Below are positions 1 to 13,166 of a stretch of DNA of 64,000 nt, in pieces; position 1 is the first letter of the stretch, and each line of letters begins with the position of its first letter. Source of the stretch: Archilochus colubris (taxonomy: Eukaryota > Chordata > Aves > Apodiformes > Trochilidae); NCBI GenBank assembly GCA_023079485.1, contig CM041083.1, positions 169,777,400 to 169,841,399 on the forward strand, given 5' to 3'. The notes beneath the pieces were generated by a model. That model searched no databases and was not told where the DNA came from. It saw only the letters and a list, made by a program, of their open reading frames with translations. The position numbers and the translations under genes are program-made.

Positions 1-283
1 CTACAGAGCACATTTAAGATTCTGCTCTGACCTTAGAATATAAATCTAGCTCACATTTATCAGAGAGATATCTGTGAGTAATCAAGGCAGTCCACTACCA
101 TGTAGGACACTTTCCCAGTATGTAAGAGTCAAAGTAGGCAATCTCATTCACCCAGAGAGATTCCTTGGTACTTACTGAGTTATGTCTAGACAATTAAGCT
201 CAATTAGGATATCCTAATATCACACAATTGACAGGACCTGGAAAGCTGACAGAAAATATTGCACATGCCAAGGTTTTGCTTAC
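1..283 (-). other. EPSTI1 intron 7, partial
   Basis: This is AT-rich intronic sequence after exon 7. Nothing else is recognisable. Confidence 0.75.
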
Positions 284-413
284 CCATGCTGTAGATTCTG
301 GGCTACGATTAGCAATCTGAGAGGAATCACTCTTTGGCAAGCCCAGGTCCAATCTGTTCAATAATTCATTGGTTTTGCTATGAAGAAATTCAATCCAAAT
401 AGAATTGTTAGTG
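284..413 (-). CDS. EPSTI1: EPSTI1 coding exon 7 (last exon inside the window)
   Basis: This 130-nt exon completes the Tyr codon of exon 6 and encodes residues about 191-233, containing IEFLHSKTNELLNRLDLG and ending SPESTAW at donor TGG|GTAAGC. Human EPSTI1 has AEFLSKLNTESPDRS and ends QSSTW at the equivalent junction. The acceptor (GGAAG| at 415-414) is preceded by a T-rich stretch but is not strong. Phase and the EFL / STW anchors support it. Further exons, including the conserved C-terminal helix, lie outside the window. Confidence 0.82.
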
Positions 414-3104
414 CTTCCATAAAAATAAATACAGCTTTTTATTCCACCCTTGGAATCTAGCCTAGACATTTTATCATGTGACTGCTGAAAGACACAGGTG
501 GAACAAAAGGTTATACATACAGATAGAATGAAATGGGACAGAGGATACAGAACTTGCATTTTGGATAAGACATTTGCAAGGAAGATTTTTAAAGAAACAA
601 TTATTGTCATTTGCATACGTGAGGTCTGCATTTTCTATGCTTTCTTTCCTCATTGTAAAGCTCCACACAGACTTCCACACCATCAGACTTCAACAGGATG
701 AAACTGCTTCACTGAATTCACAATCCTTCTGCCAGATCCATAAATATCAGATAAAGGATTTAAAATATTATTTAAAAAAATTTTCCTTAAAAGTTAACAC
801 AAGGCAGCCTTGCAAGAGATTACTGAATCAAGAAGCAAGACTTTGAAGCAATTTGTAGCACTGAAAAAAATGTTTTTCTGCAGTTGAAGCAGAGTTGCAC
901 AACATTTACAATTCTTATTCTGATAAGGGCAATTTTGTTCTTCTAATCACATCCCTTATAAAACAGATTTTCAAAGTAGCATTGCTTTGCTCACAGATTT
1001 GACTGAGTGCAGTTAAACAAAGCCACAAGCAACAAACACACGCTAAAAACAGGAATTTCAGTGCCGTGATCAGGAATCAGCTTCCTAACCTGCAGACCAA
1101 GGTATCATCTATTCAAGGCTTTGCTTACTCAAAGGAATAGAGCTGGAGGAAAGAGGCAATTTTATTTCTGTGTACAGCTTTGGGAAACATGAAAGTACTG
1201 AGGTGAGAGCTGAATGAGTTCTTCAAGTGCATTCAGTGCAAAGATTTATTCTGCTAGCAGGGCAAGTAGGTAGCTCTGCAGGGCCAGAAGGTGCCACTTC
1301 CAAAGACAGCTACTTAACCTTGGAGCAAAAGCCTTGGCTTCCCAAGAGTGGTGATGAGTGACTGCTGAAATAGACTACCAAGGTTTTTACCTTTCATTCC
1401 TTAATCTGGAACAATGAGTAGATGCATTTTTTGAAAATGTCTTGCTGGCCAGTGGGTATGTTGAGGGAAGTGAGGAAAAAGAACAAGAGGCCACAAGTTC
1501 TTCTGTGATCCTCCAGAAGATACAAAATAATGCTACTACTTCAGGTACTGAGTACTTGCTCAAGCTATAGCAAGCCATGCTTAGAGTCTCAGTATTCCAG
1601 TTTCCTCTGTTACCTGGGAAGTTAACAGGGACCTCAGCTAAGGCACAATACAGAAACAAGTGAAAATTAAGATTCCCTGATGTAAAAAGAGCCTGCATAT
1701 CAAGGTTAAATGAGTTAATACTCTTTTCTTACCCCAGCTTTAAGCACACATACTTTTTCCATGAAAAATGACTGGTTGACTGGTGAGATTGCACAGAATA
1801 ATTTTGTGAACTTAAAGTTCTGAATGGTAGTTTTTGTGTTTCTCTAACTATGCTAAAAATGTTAAAATACCAATTCATTTCTATATCAGAAAGACTAAAA
1901 ACTCCTACAGAAAGTCTGGAATATATTTGAGAGGGTTGTAGCAAATAAGTATCTAGCCACCTGTAGGTATAGCTGGGTGACCTAATTCCTTATGAATGTC
2001 AAAATAATGTTATGGAGTATGTGGAAATTCTCATTATTTGCATAAAAAATGGGTGGAGGGGTGAGACACTACCTTTCCTGGATCAGCACACTGATAGATG
2101 AAAAGCTAACTCAGTTTCAGTATTAGACAAGGAGAGTACAAGGGGAGAGGAAAAAATTTCTCATCAAGACTGTGCACTGACTTTGAATACAGAAAATACC
2201 CTATTACACAGCATTAAGTAACACATTTATAAAATGTTCCTATCTCAAGAAAGGGACTCAGGTTTTCCAGCTTTGTCTAGAGAAAAATTCAGTCAAGCCA
2301 GTCATGTATGTTAATGCTTTGTGTACCTTCTCTCTGGAATCCCAGCAATACACCTGGAGTAGCCAGATGGTCAAAATATTGTCTGAATGGTATTATAATA
2401 TTAATATTATAATATTAAACCTAAAGTCATAACAATTCAGGGCATAGAATAAACCATACTGCAGGGAAAGGGGTAAATGACTGTTCAATTAATGTTCCAG
2501 AGACAAAATCATTGTCTTCAGAAGGAAATCACCCCAACAGACTCCTTAGGTCTTCCACATTCACACAGCTGGAGCAACATCTCACTCACTTCCTAATACT
2601 TCAAGAGCTAATAAAAGATGCTAATAAAATGTGCTCCTCTAAACTATTTAGTGTTAAGGAAAGAAGCTGATCTTAGCTGATATTAGTTTGAATACAGCAG
2701 AATCCTGATACCCTTCAAAAATATCTAGGCATAGGGAGATCCAAACAACAAACCCAGAAGATGGAGCCCTCCTAACAGGCTGACAGCCTCAGCTCTTGGT
2801 ACCCTTAAGCACCAGTCCAAAGGGACAGGAGCTGTACAGAAGCAATGGTTAAGCTGGAGCTATCTTATGAGGGTATTTTGTCTTTCTCAGTAGCCCTGTT
2901 TCTCATTACACTGTTGGCAATAAGGCTTATGCTCTGCTAATTAAAATAGGCTACTCCCATATTGGTATATTAAATAGCACCAGGCAATACTCCTAGCATG
3001 GCAACTGAGCCATCTGTATTGTGGTAACAGTTCCTGGAAAAGCTTTGACCTGTTCCAAATAGCACTTTACCAAATAACTCCTGGCTACTGTCCAGGAAAG
3101 AATA

Positions 3105-3215
3105 GCATCGCATGGTTTGGGTTGGAAGTGACATTAAAGATCATCTAGTTCCAACACGCCTGCATGGGCAGTGACATGTCCCACAAGACGAGAATGCCCA
3201 AAACCTGACACTTAC
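3105..3215 (-). mobile_element. CR1 LINE 3' fragment
   Basis: The phrase GGTTTGGGTTGGAAG, then AAAGATCATCTAGTTCCAAC and CTGCATGGGCAG, is the reverse complement of a CR1 3' end. It is short and diverged, in EPSTI1 intron 6. Confidence 0.75.
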
Positions 3216-3289
3216 AAGCTGCTTTTGGATTAGGGAAGGTACAAGCATTTCTTAATGTTTGGGACTAAATACCTGTGCCAGTCTTTCCA

Positions 3290-3575
3290 GAGTGGTGCCC
3301 AGTGACAGACCAAGAGGTAAACAGGCACAAACTTAAACACAAGAATTTCCATCTAATCATGGAGGGAACTTCTGTGTTTTAACATTGGAACAGGCTCTGA
3401 GAGGCTCTCTGATGAGCTCTGATGGCTCTCTCCATCTCTGCAGACCTTAAAAACCTGCCTGGATGCCATGCTGTGCAACCAGCTCTAGGTAACCTGCTCT
3501 GGCAGGGGAGTTGGACCAGATGATCTACAGAGGTCCCTCCCATCCCCTAACATCCTGTGGCTCTGTGCTGCCCAC
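3290..3575 (+). mobile_element. CR1 LINE 3' fragment, different subfamily
   Basis: From GTGCCCAGTGACAG through CTCTGGCAGGGGAGTTGGAC to CAGAGGTCCCTCCCATCC the text matches the 3' part of a CR1 subfamily. It ends in a degenerate tail (TCCTGTGGCTCTGTG) and runs up to an AT-repeat. Its orientation opposes the fragment at 3105-3215. Confidence 0.8.
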
Positions 3576-3591
3576 ATTCCCACCAGGGTAA

Positions 3592-3629
3592 GTATATATA
3601 GTATATATATATATAATATATATATATAA
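3592..3629. repeat. (TA)n simple repeat
   Basis: This is a run of about 38 bp of alternating T and A with two interruptions, just after a CR1 tail. Confidence 0.85.
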
Positions 3630-4659
3630 GTAGTGTATAAAATAGCCAGACTGAGCCTACGTTCTGGCTAAGTAGGAGCTCCTGTGCTTTGAGAGTCACC
3701 AGCTTTTACAGCCAAGAGGCAGAAAGCTCCACACTTCATCAGAAAAACTGTGAAAAATATACAGAGACCCCCACTGATCAGGATCTGAGGTCTAAGATCC
3801 TATGCAGAATAAGTGCTTTAACTTCATGTGGAAATTGGTCTTAACTCCTGTCACATCTACAAGGCAAAGAGAAGAGACATTCCTGAAAAGGATTCATCCT
3901 TAGGAGCATGATTAACATTATGGACTGAGGCCCCAGCATCTTCCTGCACCCAAGGGTCAGACAGCACTGCTCATTAAGCTTTTCATTTGAGACTGAGATC
4001 CTCTCAGAACAAAGATGTAAAGAAAATACTTTTTCTACACCTCAGTGTGCTTTTTTGCTTTAAGTCTGTTTTACAGACTAAAATTAAAAGTGCATCAATT
4101 AAAAAAGCTCCTTGCAATTTTGATTACTATTTCCCTATGAGACCAGTGGAAGTGAAATCTTTTGCTTTAATTGATGGATATCAAAATGTCAGTATACAGA
4201 AAAATATACTGCCTTTTATGCCAGCACTTTTGAAAAAAAAAAAAAGCACAATACTTTTGCATATATCATACATCTATTTATTTCTCATGACAGTTTCTAA
4301 AAGATAATGGGTCTTATTACTAATTAATACTAGGAACAAGATAGCTCCTCAAATCCTTGTTTTCTCAAGCTGCAGGATCTACAGCATTAAAATTCAGCTC
4401 CAGTGAACACCCACAAGTATGAGCAATTTTTTAAAAGAGCTATTCAAAAAAGTAGTAACAACTAAAAATAAAGAATCTCAAGTCAGATAAATCATTATAA
4501 GCATTTCAGAGAGAAAACAAAATGATTAGTCAGTAAACATACAAACACAATAAACATACCATCTAGTGCTGAAATCTGTGGATATATTAGCTCCCAAATG
4601 CATTGCCAATAAGCAATGCTAAAGTAGTATTTCACCATTTTCTTCTAATTCAGCTGAAA

Positions 4660-4712
4660 AACTAAGAATCATGCCCAGGTCCCTTCCAGCCCTGGACATT
4701 CTATGATTCCAA
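4660..4712 (+). mobile_element. CR1 LINE 3' terminus, small fragment
   Basis: CCCAGGTCCCTTCCAGCCC followed by ATTCTATGATTCC is a CR1 3' end and tail. It directly precedes a second CR1 in the same orientation. Confidence 0.6.
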
Positions 4713-4729
4713 TGATCCATAGGTGATTC

Positions 4730-5205
4730 TGTCCCACCTGGAGTGTTGAATCCAGCTCTGCAGTCCTCAGCACAGGAAAGTAATGGATCTGTTGGATCTA
4801 GAGGAGGACCATGAGAGGACTGGAGAACCTTTCCTATGAGGAATGGCTGAAAGAATTGGGGTTGTTCAGTCTGGAGAAGAGAAATGCACCAAGGAGAGCG
4901 TATCACTGCCTTTCAATACCTAAGGGTGGCCCGTAAGAAAGATGGGGACAGACTTTTTAGTAGGGCCTGCTGAGATAGGACAAGGGGTAGGTAATGATTT
5001 TAAACTGAAAGGGTGTGGATTTAGACTGGGTGTAAGGAAGACATTTTTTACAGTGAGGGTAACAAACCACTGGAACAGGTTTCCTAGAGAGAGGTGGTAG
5101 ATGCTTCTTTCCTGGAAATGGAAATTCCTCATTTCAAGGGGGAGTGGATTAAATTACCTTTAATGGTCCCTTCCAATGCAAACTATTCTATGATTCTACC
5201 ATAGT
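4730..5205 (+). mobile_element. CR1 LINE 3' fragment, about 475 bp
   Basis: This reads through the C-terminal end of the CR1 polymerase (GGAATGGCTGAAAGAATTGG, GTTGTTCAGTCTGGAGAAG) and the 3' UTR to AATGGTCCCTTCCAATGC and ATTCTATGATTC. It carries many substitutions and is an old copy in EPSTI1 intron 6. Confidence 0.85.
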
Positions 5206-8200
5206 GCAGCTATACTGTTAGTTTCACACATTTGCTCAGAAGCTTCATGATGTTTTTTTAAACAAGAGCAAAAAGAAGAGAAAAAACCTAAACTGAATTT
5301 TATTCAAGACTCATCTTTTTGCAGCATCAGCAAGCATATCTCCAGCTCTCCCTACTTCATATATTTAACTGTCTGAGTGAAACAGCTTTCTCAACTTTTG
5401 CAGAAATTAAATCAGTTACTTAATACTTCCAAAGCCTACCCACCAGAAAAACTGCCCTTCATTTCAGAAAGGTCTGTGGTGCATGTGTTCTTGCTGATGC
5501 CCTTGAGCCTTCTTCACTGAGGACTCTGCCTCATGATTGCCAAACACATCCTGGTCAGGGACTTGCTACTACTCACAGCTCAGGCTGGCTGCTACTAGAG
5601 CCATTGCTGCTTCTCTTTCTCAGAGCCTAACAAAATCTAATGTTAAAAGAGAAGAAAATACATAATTTGACACAAAGGTAGACGAGTTTGCTGCCATTTA
5701 TGCACACTTCCCATTGATTCTATGTTGGGAGATGGAGGAAGAGGCTCCCAGTGGAGGTGCATTTGAGATTTGCACAACTCAGAACCATTTTCTTTAGGGT
5801 GAATGACACTGGGAGCCAATAATAATGTTTGTGAAAAGAATCCCCCCAAAGGCCCATATTTTCAAATTAAGCCATTAAGACAATTGGAATTAGTCTGAGT
5901 GAAGAATCCAATTACTTTTGCTGGAGATGCCTCCTCTCACATCCACTCTTCCCAGAGATTTATCAGAGCAACAAGAAGTTTACAAGGTTTAAATCAATTC
6001 AGAAGGCTGCAAGAAGCAACTGCCTTGTTTCCCACAGCTGGACCATGACCAGGAGCAAGGAAGAAAAACCCACCCCTGACTATTGGCAACAGATTCTGCT
6101 GCTTTATCTCAACTCTGACCCAGACCTGCAGGACAGAGTCAACTTTGGGGTAAGAAGAAACAATAAATGTCAGCATGAACTAATGTGCATTTTTTGGGGT
6201 GTGTGGGTGGGGAATTTCATCTTCTGCTGGAAGATGTAAGGTGAAAAATGACAATGGGAAATCATTAACCCATAAACATTCCTGTATGATGTTGATGGCT
6301 CTTCCCCAATGCCTCTTCCTGGGAAGAAAGGCCATCCTCTGGATAACAGCTGATCTGCTTTACAGCACAACTCATTCCAGTAGCTTAATGTGGTATTCAC
6401 AGATTTCACTAGGAGTAATGGCACAAGCATACTAAGGAGGTCTTGGACAAATCTAATGACAGTGATCAAAACAGTGTTATCTTTGGCACTCTTGTCTGCC
6501 AGTTCTTGTGCAGGTATTCCTGCTCTTGGTACTACTTCATTTTAGGTATAAAGCTCCAGGAAAGTATAAAAATAGATTTAAAAAGAAAAAAGAAAAAAAA
6601 AAAAAAGGTGACTTTCTCAGCAGAATTATTTTCATCACTTCCCACTCACACCCAAAACTAATCTTTCCTGTCAACTGACTGGCTTTTTCTTTTGTTTTCC
6701 TGCCTGGATGAAATAATACAGCTAGGCTATTCCTTCCTCCCACTAACTCATCCAATATCCTTGGAAGTTATTTTAGACATCAAGTTTCATTTATTATCTG
6801 AAGTAATAAGCATAAATCCAGTTTTAAGGAAAATGGGGTTTCGTATAAGTCTATTGCACAGATCTTCCATTCTGTATGCTCCATCTGCATGTGCAATCTG
6901 CTTCTGTATTTGCAGCCAGCTTGCATGGGCAGATTAATGCACACAATTAGAAAGCAACCTTACAGGCGTTCAATAAACTGCCTTCATTATTACACTCAAG
7001 AGAGTCCCTTTGGATGTCTATAAAAGCCTAGTTTTCTGCCTGTTAGCTAAATAATTGACAATGCTTAAAATAATCAGGAGCAAATGAACAAAACGAAGAC
7101 CATTGTGCTGAAAAGAAGCAAACAAAAGATTCTCGAGGCTGCAAACCCCTTTTGTGCAAGCCCTCTTTCATTCTTTCTAGCAGCCTATATTAAAAGTCTG
7201 GTCAGGTTTACATTTGCACTTTTGTGGGGAAAATTTGTTACCAGACTGCTGTTTGAACCACACATCACAGGGGGCTGAGAAATGGCAAGGACACTGGGAT
7301 TTATCCTGTAAAATAGATAAATAAATTAAAAAATCTGGTATGATTCAGGTTTTATTTTCTTGCATTTTATGACTTCTGAGAAAACTGCTTTGGCAAGCAA
7401 CTGTATATCAGCTTGGTTTGGTGAACCTCCTGCACTGTGTTTGGAATATACACTTAAAGGCACTCTGGCAAAATCTGTTCCCAGATCCAAATTCTAAGCA
7501 GAATATATTGAGTGCACACATGTACCCGAGTGCAGCAGTGCCAGGAATTTTTACAGGATACAACCTTCACAAAAACAGAAACATGAATATGTAACAAAGA
7601 GAGAGATGAAGTGATACAACAGCCATCATGTACTATGAAAAGGAAACCCTATGTGCTAGACTGCTTTTCCCATAACATAAATAGGTAAATTGCTATTAGA
7701 AACGCAGTGGACCACATCCAACACTACAGCTTCTGGGAAGTAAAATACAAATGAAATAAAAGCAACTTACTGGAGCACTGGGCTAAAACCTTAAGGTGAG
7801 ACATGCTACAGTTTAGGCAGAGATTCATACACCCTGCACAGCAAGCCCTAGAGAAAAGCAAGTCATGAAATTTCCAGCCCTCATTACTGTTTAAAGATTT
7901 TTTTTTGTGTGTCCTAACTAGAGAGGGCTGTCCTGAAAAGTCCTGAGCCAGCCATCTAACTTCTTCTGCCTTCCTATATGGAAAGATGAACCCTTGCCCC
8001 TTTCCTCACAAGGAGCAGCAATTGCAGAGTATGGACTACTCCAGCATTCACTCTTTTAATGCAGAAAACACAGTCCCTACCACAAATGCATCCCAGGCAT
8101 CATTACTCAGAAGGAAGGAGTCTACACTTAAGCAGTTTTCAGTAGGAAAGTGCACACGAACTCCTGATATTCTAGATATGGTATCTGCAGAGGCACAACA

Positions 8201-10679
8201 ACAGCAGCTCTATTGCCAATAAATCCCTCAAGTGTTTATCTCATGGACTTCTCCACAGTGCTCTGCATGCATGTCTAGACCTTATTCTCACAAGACACAT
8301 ATACTCAAGGAATTGTGATAATAGATAGAGTTGATTTTCAAGGGCCAGTTGTACTCAGCAAAGATAATAAGGCCTTCAGGAGGTTGGATATAACTATATT
8401 CTGCAGACAGTGGGCAAATATGCAGGCAATTTTTCCTTTTGGCATTCGCTTACTTTGCATTACACCCCTTGAAAGGGGATTTCAATGAGAAGTTACTGGT
8501 TTTAATAGTGACAGAAATATAATCAGAAGCAAGAACTTCTGGGCAGCATCATACTTTATTGTCAGGGTATGTTAATGACACAAGAATCTTCAGTACCTTT
8601 CCATATCAAATAGAAGCGGCACTTCACACAAGAGAGGAACTGATCGGGCTGTACCCTGTGAAGGTAGATACAGCTAGAGGTGGTGATCAATTTTAAAAGG
8701 TTTCCCTGCTAATGAGACTGCTGGTAGGCATTGATATCAGGAAAACTGTGATTTTGCAGCTGCTTACAGAGGAGAGACTAACAAGGCAGCTCATCTTGTG
8801 AAATGGATCCACAGGCTGTGGCTTTGTAGAGGTCAATGCATGACCTTCCTTTCCCCTCTCCCAGCAAGCAAGGAAGATCAAAATACTCCAGCAGAGACAG
8901 AAAGGGAAGGGGCACAACCTCATGCTTCTCCTTTTTGCCTCTAGACATATAGGCTCTTAGATAATGGAAGTAATGAGTGACTAATTTTTTGCATAGCTTG
9001 CAAAACCACAGTTTTAAATACCAAGCATTTTTCTGCTCATGTGTCCCTAGTAGTTGGCAGTACTTCTTCTTTACAAGATCTGGGATGTTGCACAGTATTT
9101 TCTAATACTACCCTATGTGGTGCTCCACCATGCCAATGTGTCTTAGCAATATGAACTCAACAATATCCAGTGGTAAATTCATTAGTGCTCAAGACTCCTC
9201 TTCCTTTTCCCACCAGAGATTTCCTTTGGATGAGGTAAGCACTGGCGTCACTATCCACAGAATGGAAGATTTTTGGTCAACCAAAACTGCATTCACAGTA
9301 GGTAGGTCTTCAGTTCATTTCCTCTAGGTGCAGCATCTACAGGGCCCTCCTGGTGTGTGATCAATACACTGTAGATACAAAGAGTTTTTTGACAGCTGAA
9401 CATATTCTCAAGCAATGGAACTTGACAGTCCATCTTTAACTTCATTTGCATCAGTCAGTTTGGTTTCCTAAAAATGACATGAGCTGAAAGCTCACAAGGT
9501 TCTCCTAAATCAGTGGACAGAACATCCACCATTCAGTCTCCTTCCTACTCCCCAGGCTGTCTAAGTTTCTGCACCACTTGGAAACAAACTGGCCGCTGAT
9601 ATGAAGGTGTTTCAGAGGGTTGGGGTCTGCTTGACAGGACCGAACTTACTTTTAGTGGAAAAAGAACTGATAAACAGAGTTCATTTCAGCCTAAGCAAAA
9701 AAAAGGCACAGACAGGAATGGTGAGGGAAAGGAAAAGATATGTCTCTGTTCATAACTGAATAAACCTTGAGAGAAAAAAATTCAGATTAAAGGTGAAGGT
9801 AAAATCTCTGGCAATCCTTCAGGAAAAAGCATGTCCTATAACTGAGGACATTGCGTTGAAAAGATCTGTTGAAGTTGTTGGTGAGTTGGGCTCAAAGAGC
9901 ACAAAGGTGTCTAGTCTGTCAGAACCAGGCAGAGATATAAAGCTGTGTAGGGTCTTCAGAAATCCTGAGTAATCAAAACACCTTTTTGGGAAATCCACAC
10001 TGGGACAGAGGACAACCAGTAAGCAAAATACCAATATCTAGAGCCAAATGTTGGCAATATACTTGAGAAAAGATCTCTACACAATGTGAAGAAACAAAAG
10101 GAAAAATACAAGAAAGCTGGGATCAGCAAGAAAGCACTAAAATGCCCATCCATTGGAGAACAGTCTGGGCAAATGATAAAGGAACTGGAGCTACCAGAAT
10201 GGGATAACAGTGACTTCTTTTAAGGTCAGAGAGGAGGAAAGAACAACCAAAAGTACAGAGAACACAGGTGAGTAATCCCAGGAGCCAAAGATAAAAAAGG
10301 TAAAGGTGACTAAACAGCCTTGTGTGTTAATTATGTGATTGAACTGGTTTGGGTCAGTTAAAAATAAATAAATAGCATAGTGTTAGCTGGCAAGGAAGAA
10401 ACTTCACTGCCAGTTGAATTTATTTAGCTAGGATTTAAGCCATACCTAAATATAACATTAAGAAGGTATCTGGGGAAGCAGGTCTTCACAGTAGATCTCT
10501 ACATTTAAGCTGTAGAACTATGTTGAATATAGGAAGTCCTTGTTTTGATAACTAGTCTTGGATTAAATGTTCACATACTGATTCAATTAGAGAAAGAAAG
10601 CACAAAGTCATTCTATAATTCACAGGTTTCATTTCAAAGTGTACGTTTTGAAAAGCTAAGAGAAATCTACTGAGCCAAA

Positions 10680-11037
10680 TTAGGTGACCTTATAGCATCC
10701 TTCCAATACCTGAAGGGGGCCTACAAGAAAGCTGGGGTGGGGCTTTTTACATGAGTGTGTAGCAAGAGGACAAGGGGAAATAGTTTCAAACTTGAAGAGG
10801 GGAGATTTAGATTGGACATGAGGAAGAAATTCTTTCCTCTGAGGATGGTGAGACACTGGAACAGGTTGCCCATGGAAGTTGTGGCCCCCTCCCTGGAAAG
10901 TTTCAAGGCCAGGTTGGATGGGGCCTTCAGCAACCTGGTCTGGTGGGAGGTGTCCCTGCCCATGCAGGGGGGTTGGAACTGGATGATCTTTAAGGTCCCT
11001 TCCAATATAAACCATTCTGTTATTCTATAATTCTGTG
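10680..11037 (+). mobile_element. CR1 LINE 3' fragment
   Basis: The sequence contains ACCTGAAGGGGGCCTACAAG, GAGACACTGGAACAGGTTGC, CCCATGCAGGGGGGTTGGAA and the tail CATTCTGTTATTCTATAATT. It is 5' truncated and lies in EPSTI1 intron 6. Open frames here are CR1 remnants. Confidence 0.9.
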
Positions 11038-11079
11038 AAATTGCTTACAGAGTAGGGTATGGAGGAGGCTTGGAATACT

Positions 11080-11372
11080 TCACAGATTCACAGAATGGCT
11101 GAGGCTGGGTGGAACTGCTGAAGGTCCACGTAGTCCAACCTCACAGCTCAAGCAAGGCCACCTGGAGCCAGGTGCCCAGGACCCTGCCAGTCAGCTTCTG
11201 AGTATCTCCAAGGATGGAGACATCACAAACTCCCTGAGCAACCTGTGCCAGTGCTCAGCCAACAACACAGAAAAAAAAAATGTTTTCTGATGTTCAGAGG
11301 GAACCTCCTGTGTTTCAGTTTGTGCCCTTGTTTCTTCTCTTGGGGTCCAGTGTTTCAAGTCAAAAAGAGAAA
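11080..11372 (-). mobile_element. CR1 LINE 3' fragment, opposite orientation
   Basis: TTCACAGAATGGCTGAGGCT is a CR1 tail and 3' end on the minus strand, followed by CAAACTCCCTGAGCAACCTG and TGTTCAGAGGGAACCTCCTG. Its 3' end faces the 3' end of the preceding CR1, about 45 bp away. It stops about 130 bp before EPSTI1 exon 6. Confidence 0.8.
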
Positions 11373-11504
11373 GAAACAATAGCAGGAGCCAAAGTCTTCC
11401 TGAGCCCCAAATGAGACAAAAACAACAATCAACAAAACAATGCCCAAAAGCAAAACGACAGGCAGAAGAGAAATTTTAAGCAATAACTTTCAAGTTTTAC
11501 TTAC

Positions 11505-11578
11505 TAATTTTGATCCTCAAAGAACATCTCTCTTCTTTGCATTTCTTGTTGCCTTTTTTTAACTTCAAGTCTCTCTGC
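11505..11578 (-). CDS. EPSTI1: EPSTI1 coding exon 6
   Basis: This 74-nt exon runs from acceptor CTTTAG| to consensus donor TA|GTAAGT. It encodes residues about 166-189, AERLEVKKRQQEMQRREM and FFEDQN, then two bases of a Tyr codon. Human has NKLEEKKRLQENLRREAF and REHQQY here. An unspliced reading would stop at the TAG that overlaps the donor, which supports this splice position. Confidence 0.93.
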
Positions 11579-12282
11579 CTAAAGCATTAAAAACAGGAAA
11601 GCATACTTTAGACTAACAATAAGCCAGAAATAATGCTGATTACTTCATGTTGAGTATTTCAATATTCTGTTTGTCAAAACAACTGTAGAGTAGAAGCTGG
11701 GTAAAGAAGCGACACAACCCCAAATTTAAGTGTTCAGACATGACCCAACAACTCCTCATAAACTCAGCAAGAGACCAGTCTGAAATAGAAAATTACACTG
11801 TGCTCCTGGCAGATCCATCTAGGCTCAGGAAGGGCCTCAGGAGCCATCACATTTGTCATGCCACAGCACTTCTGGGGTCATTCCTCAGTATAATTGATGC
11901 AACATTGATTTTAGTAAGAAGGTAGAGTATCTGCAATATGGCATCACAGCAGATGGTAGCCTTGTAGCATTGAAAGCACAGTGGTGTGAGTATATGTAGA
12001 GCTGAAGGCCATGCAGAGCTGTGGCCTTCAGTAACACCAGGTACTGACCAGTTGAATGCATGCTAAGCCAGATAAAGGTGGGAGACACTCATATTTAACC
12101 AGTATTACTCTGCCTCAGATATAACATCCTATGAAAGAGCCAAGCAAAGCCTTAACACAAAAAAACTTGAGGAAATCTGGTTACCACACAAGTGATTAAG
12201 TGGTTTAAAATAAAATCACACATAATTTCCAGGAAAGGGTCCTACAAGCTGCCCCACTCCTTACATTCAAGTAGAATAAAAT

Positions 12283-12610
12283 GTTCATAGAATCATAGAA
12301 TCATAGAATTGGCTGGGTTGGAAGGGACCTCAGAGATCATCAAGTCCAACCCTTGATCCACTACCGCTGCAGTCACCAGCCCATGGCACTGAGTGCCACA
12401 TCCAGTCTCTTTTTAAATATCTCCAGGAACGGAGAATCCACTACTTCCCTGGGCAGCCCATTCCAATGCCTGATCACCCTCTCTGTAAAGAAATTCTTTC
12501 TAATATCTAACCTAAACTTCCCCTGGCACAACTTAAGACCATTCCCTCTTGTCTTGTTGAAAGAGACCAACCTGGCAAAAGAGACCAACCCCCACCTGGC
12601 TACAACCTCC
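12283..12610 (-). mobile_element. CR1 LINE 3' fragment, well-preserved subfamily
   Basis: This begins with the tail TCATAGAATCATAGAATCAT, then GGCTGGGTTGGAAGGGACC. It closely matches 44583-45018 and the reverse complement of the end of 29350-30458. It lies in EPSTI1 intron 5. A small internal duplication of AAAGAGACCAACC is present near 12565-12590. Confidence 0.92.
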
Positions 12611-13144
12611 TTAAAACATGTTAAAACAGAAACTAGAGAACTTGCTGCTGGAGCAATAAGTAGCTCAAACAAAATTCCAGTCTAGAGTAGGCCAGCCAAA
12701 TATTTTTTTTTTTACACACAAGCTGTAGGTAGGTCCAGTGGAAAGAACAGTCAAAAGACAGCTCAGTGTATTAAAAGGATAAATGAAGTGTCAAATTAGG
12801 AATTCAACCCTGTTATATTTTGAGAGCAGTGTCTGAAACTGCAGTTGGTGGGGGATGCTCCAACAAGAGCTCCCACCCGAGGCTGACAACCATGAGTGGG
12901 TTGATGAACCTGCAACCTTGGACCTTGCTCTGCTCATCACTCATCCTCAAAATGAAAGAAGTGATTGTTTGGAAACCCGGTAGCCATACATTGCTCTAAA
13001 CAAAGTGCCCTGGCAATTTCATACATTACCTTGCAGAGATGAGAAGGGAGCAGTAAATGGAAATGGACCACTTGGTCTGAGCCCCATATCAAGGAGAGGA
13101 CACAGTGCCTGGTTGGGGTATTACAGAAGGCCATGTAAAACACG

Positions 13145-13166
13145 GTGTGTGTCTGTGTGTGTGTGT
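13145..13166. repeat. (GT)n microsatellite
   Basis: This is an interrupted GT run of about 22 bp in EPSTI1 intron 5. Confidence 0.8.

Larger units (their letters stand above)
414..11504 (-). other. EPSTI1 intron 6
   Basis: This 11.1-kb intron contains six CR1 fragments in two clusters (3105-5205 and 10680-11372), a TA repeat, an A-rich run near 6579-6606 and a 24-bp AT palindrome at 2391-2414. The stretches 414-3100 and 5206-10679 hold no gene or repeat that could be recognised; short open frames there look random. Confidence 0.8.
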
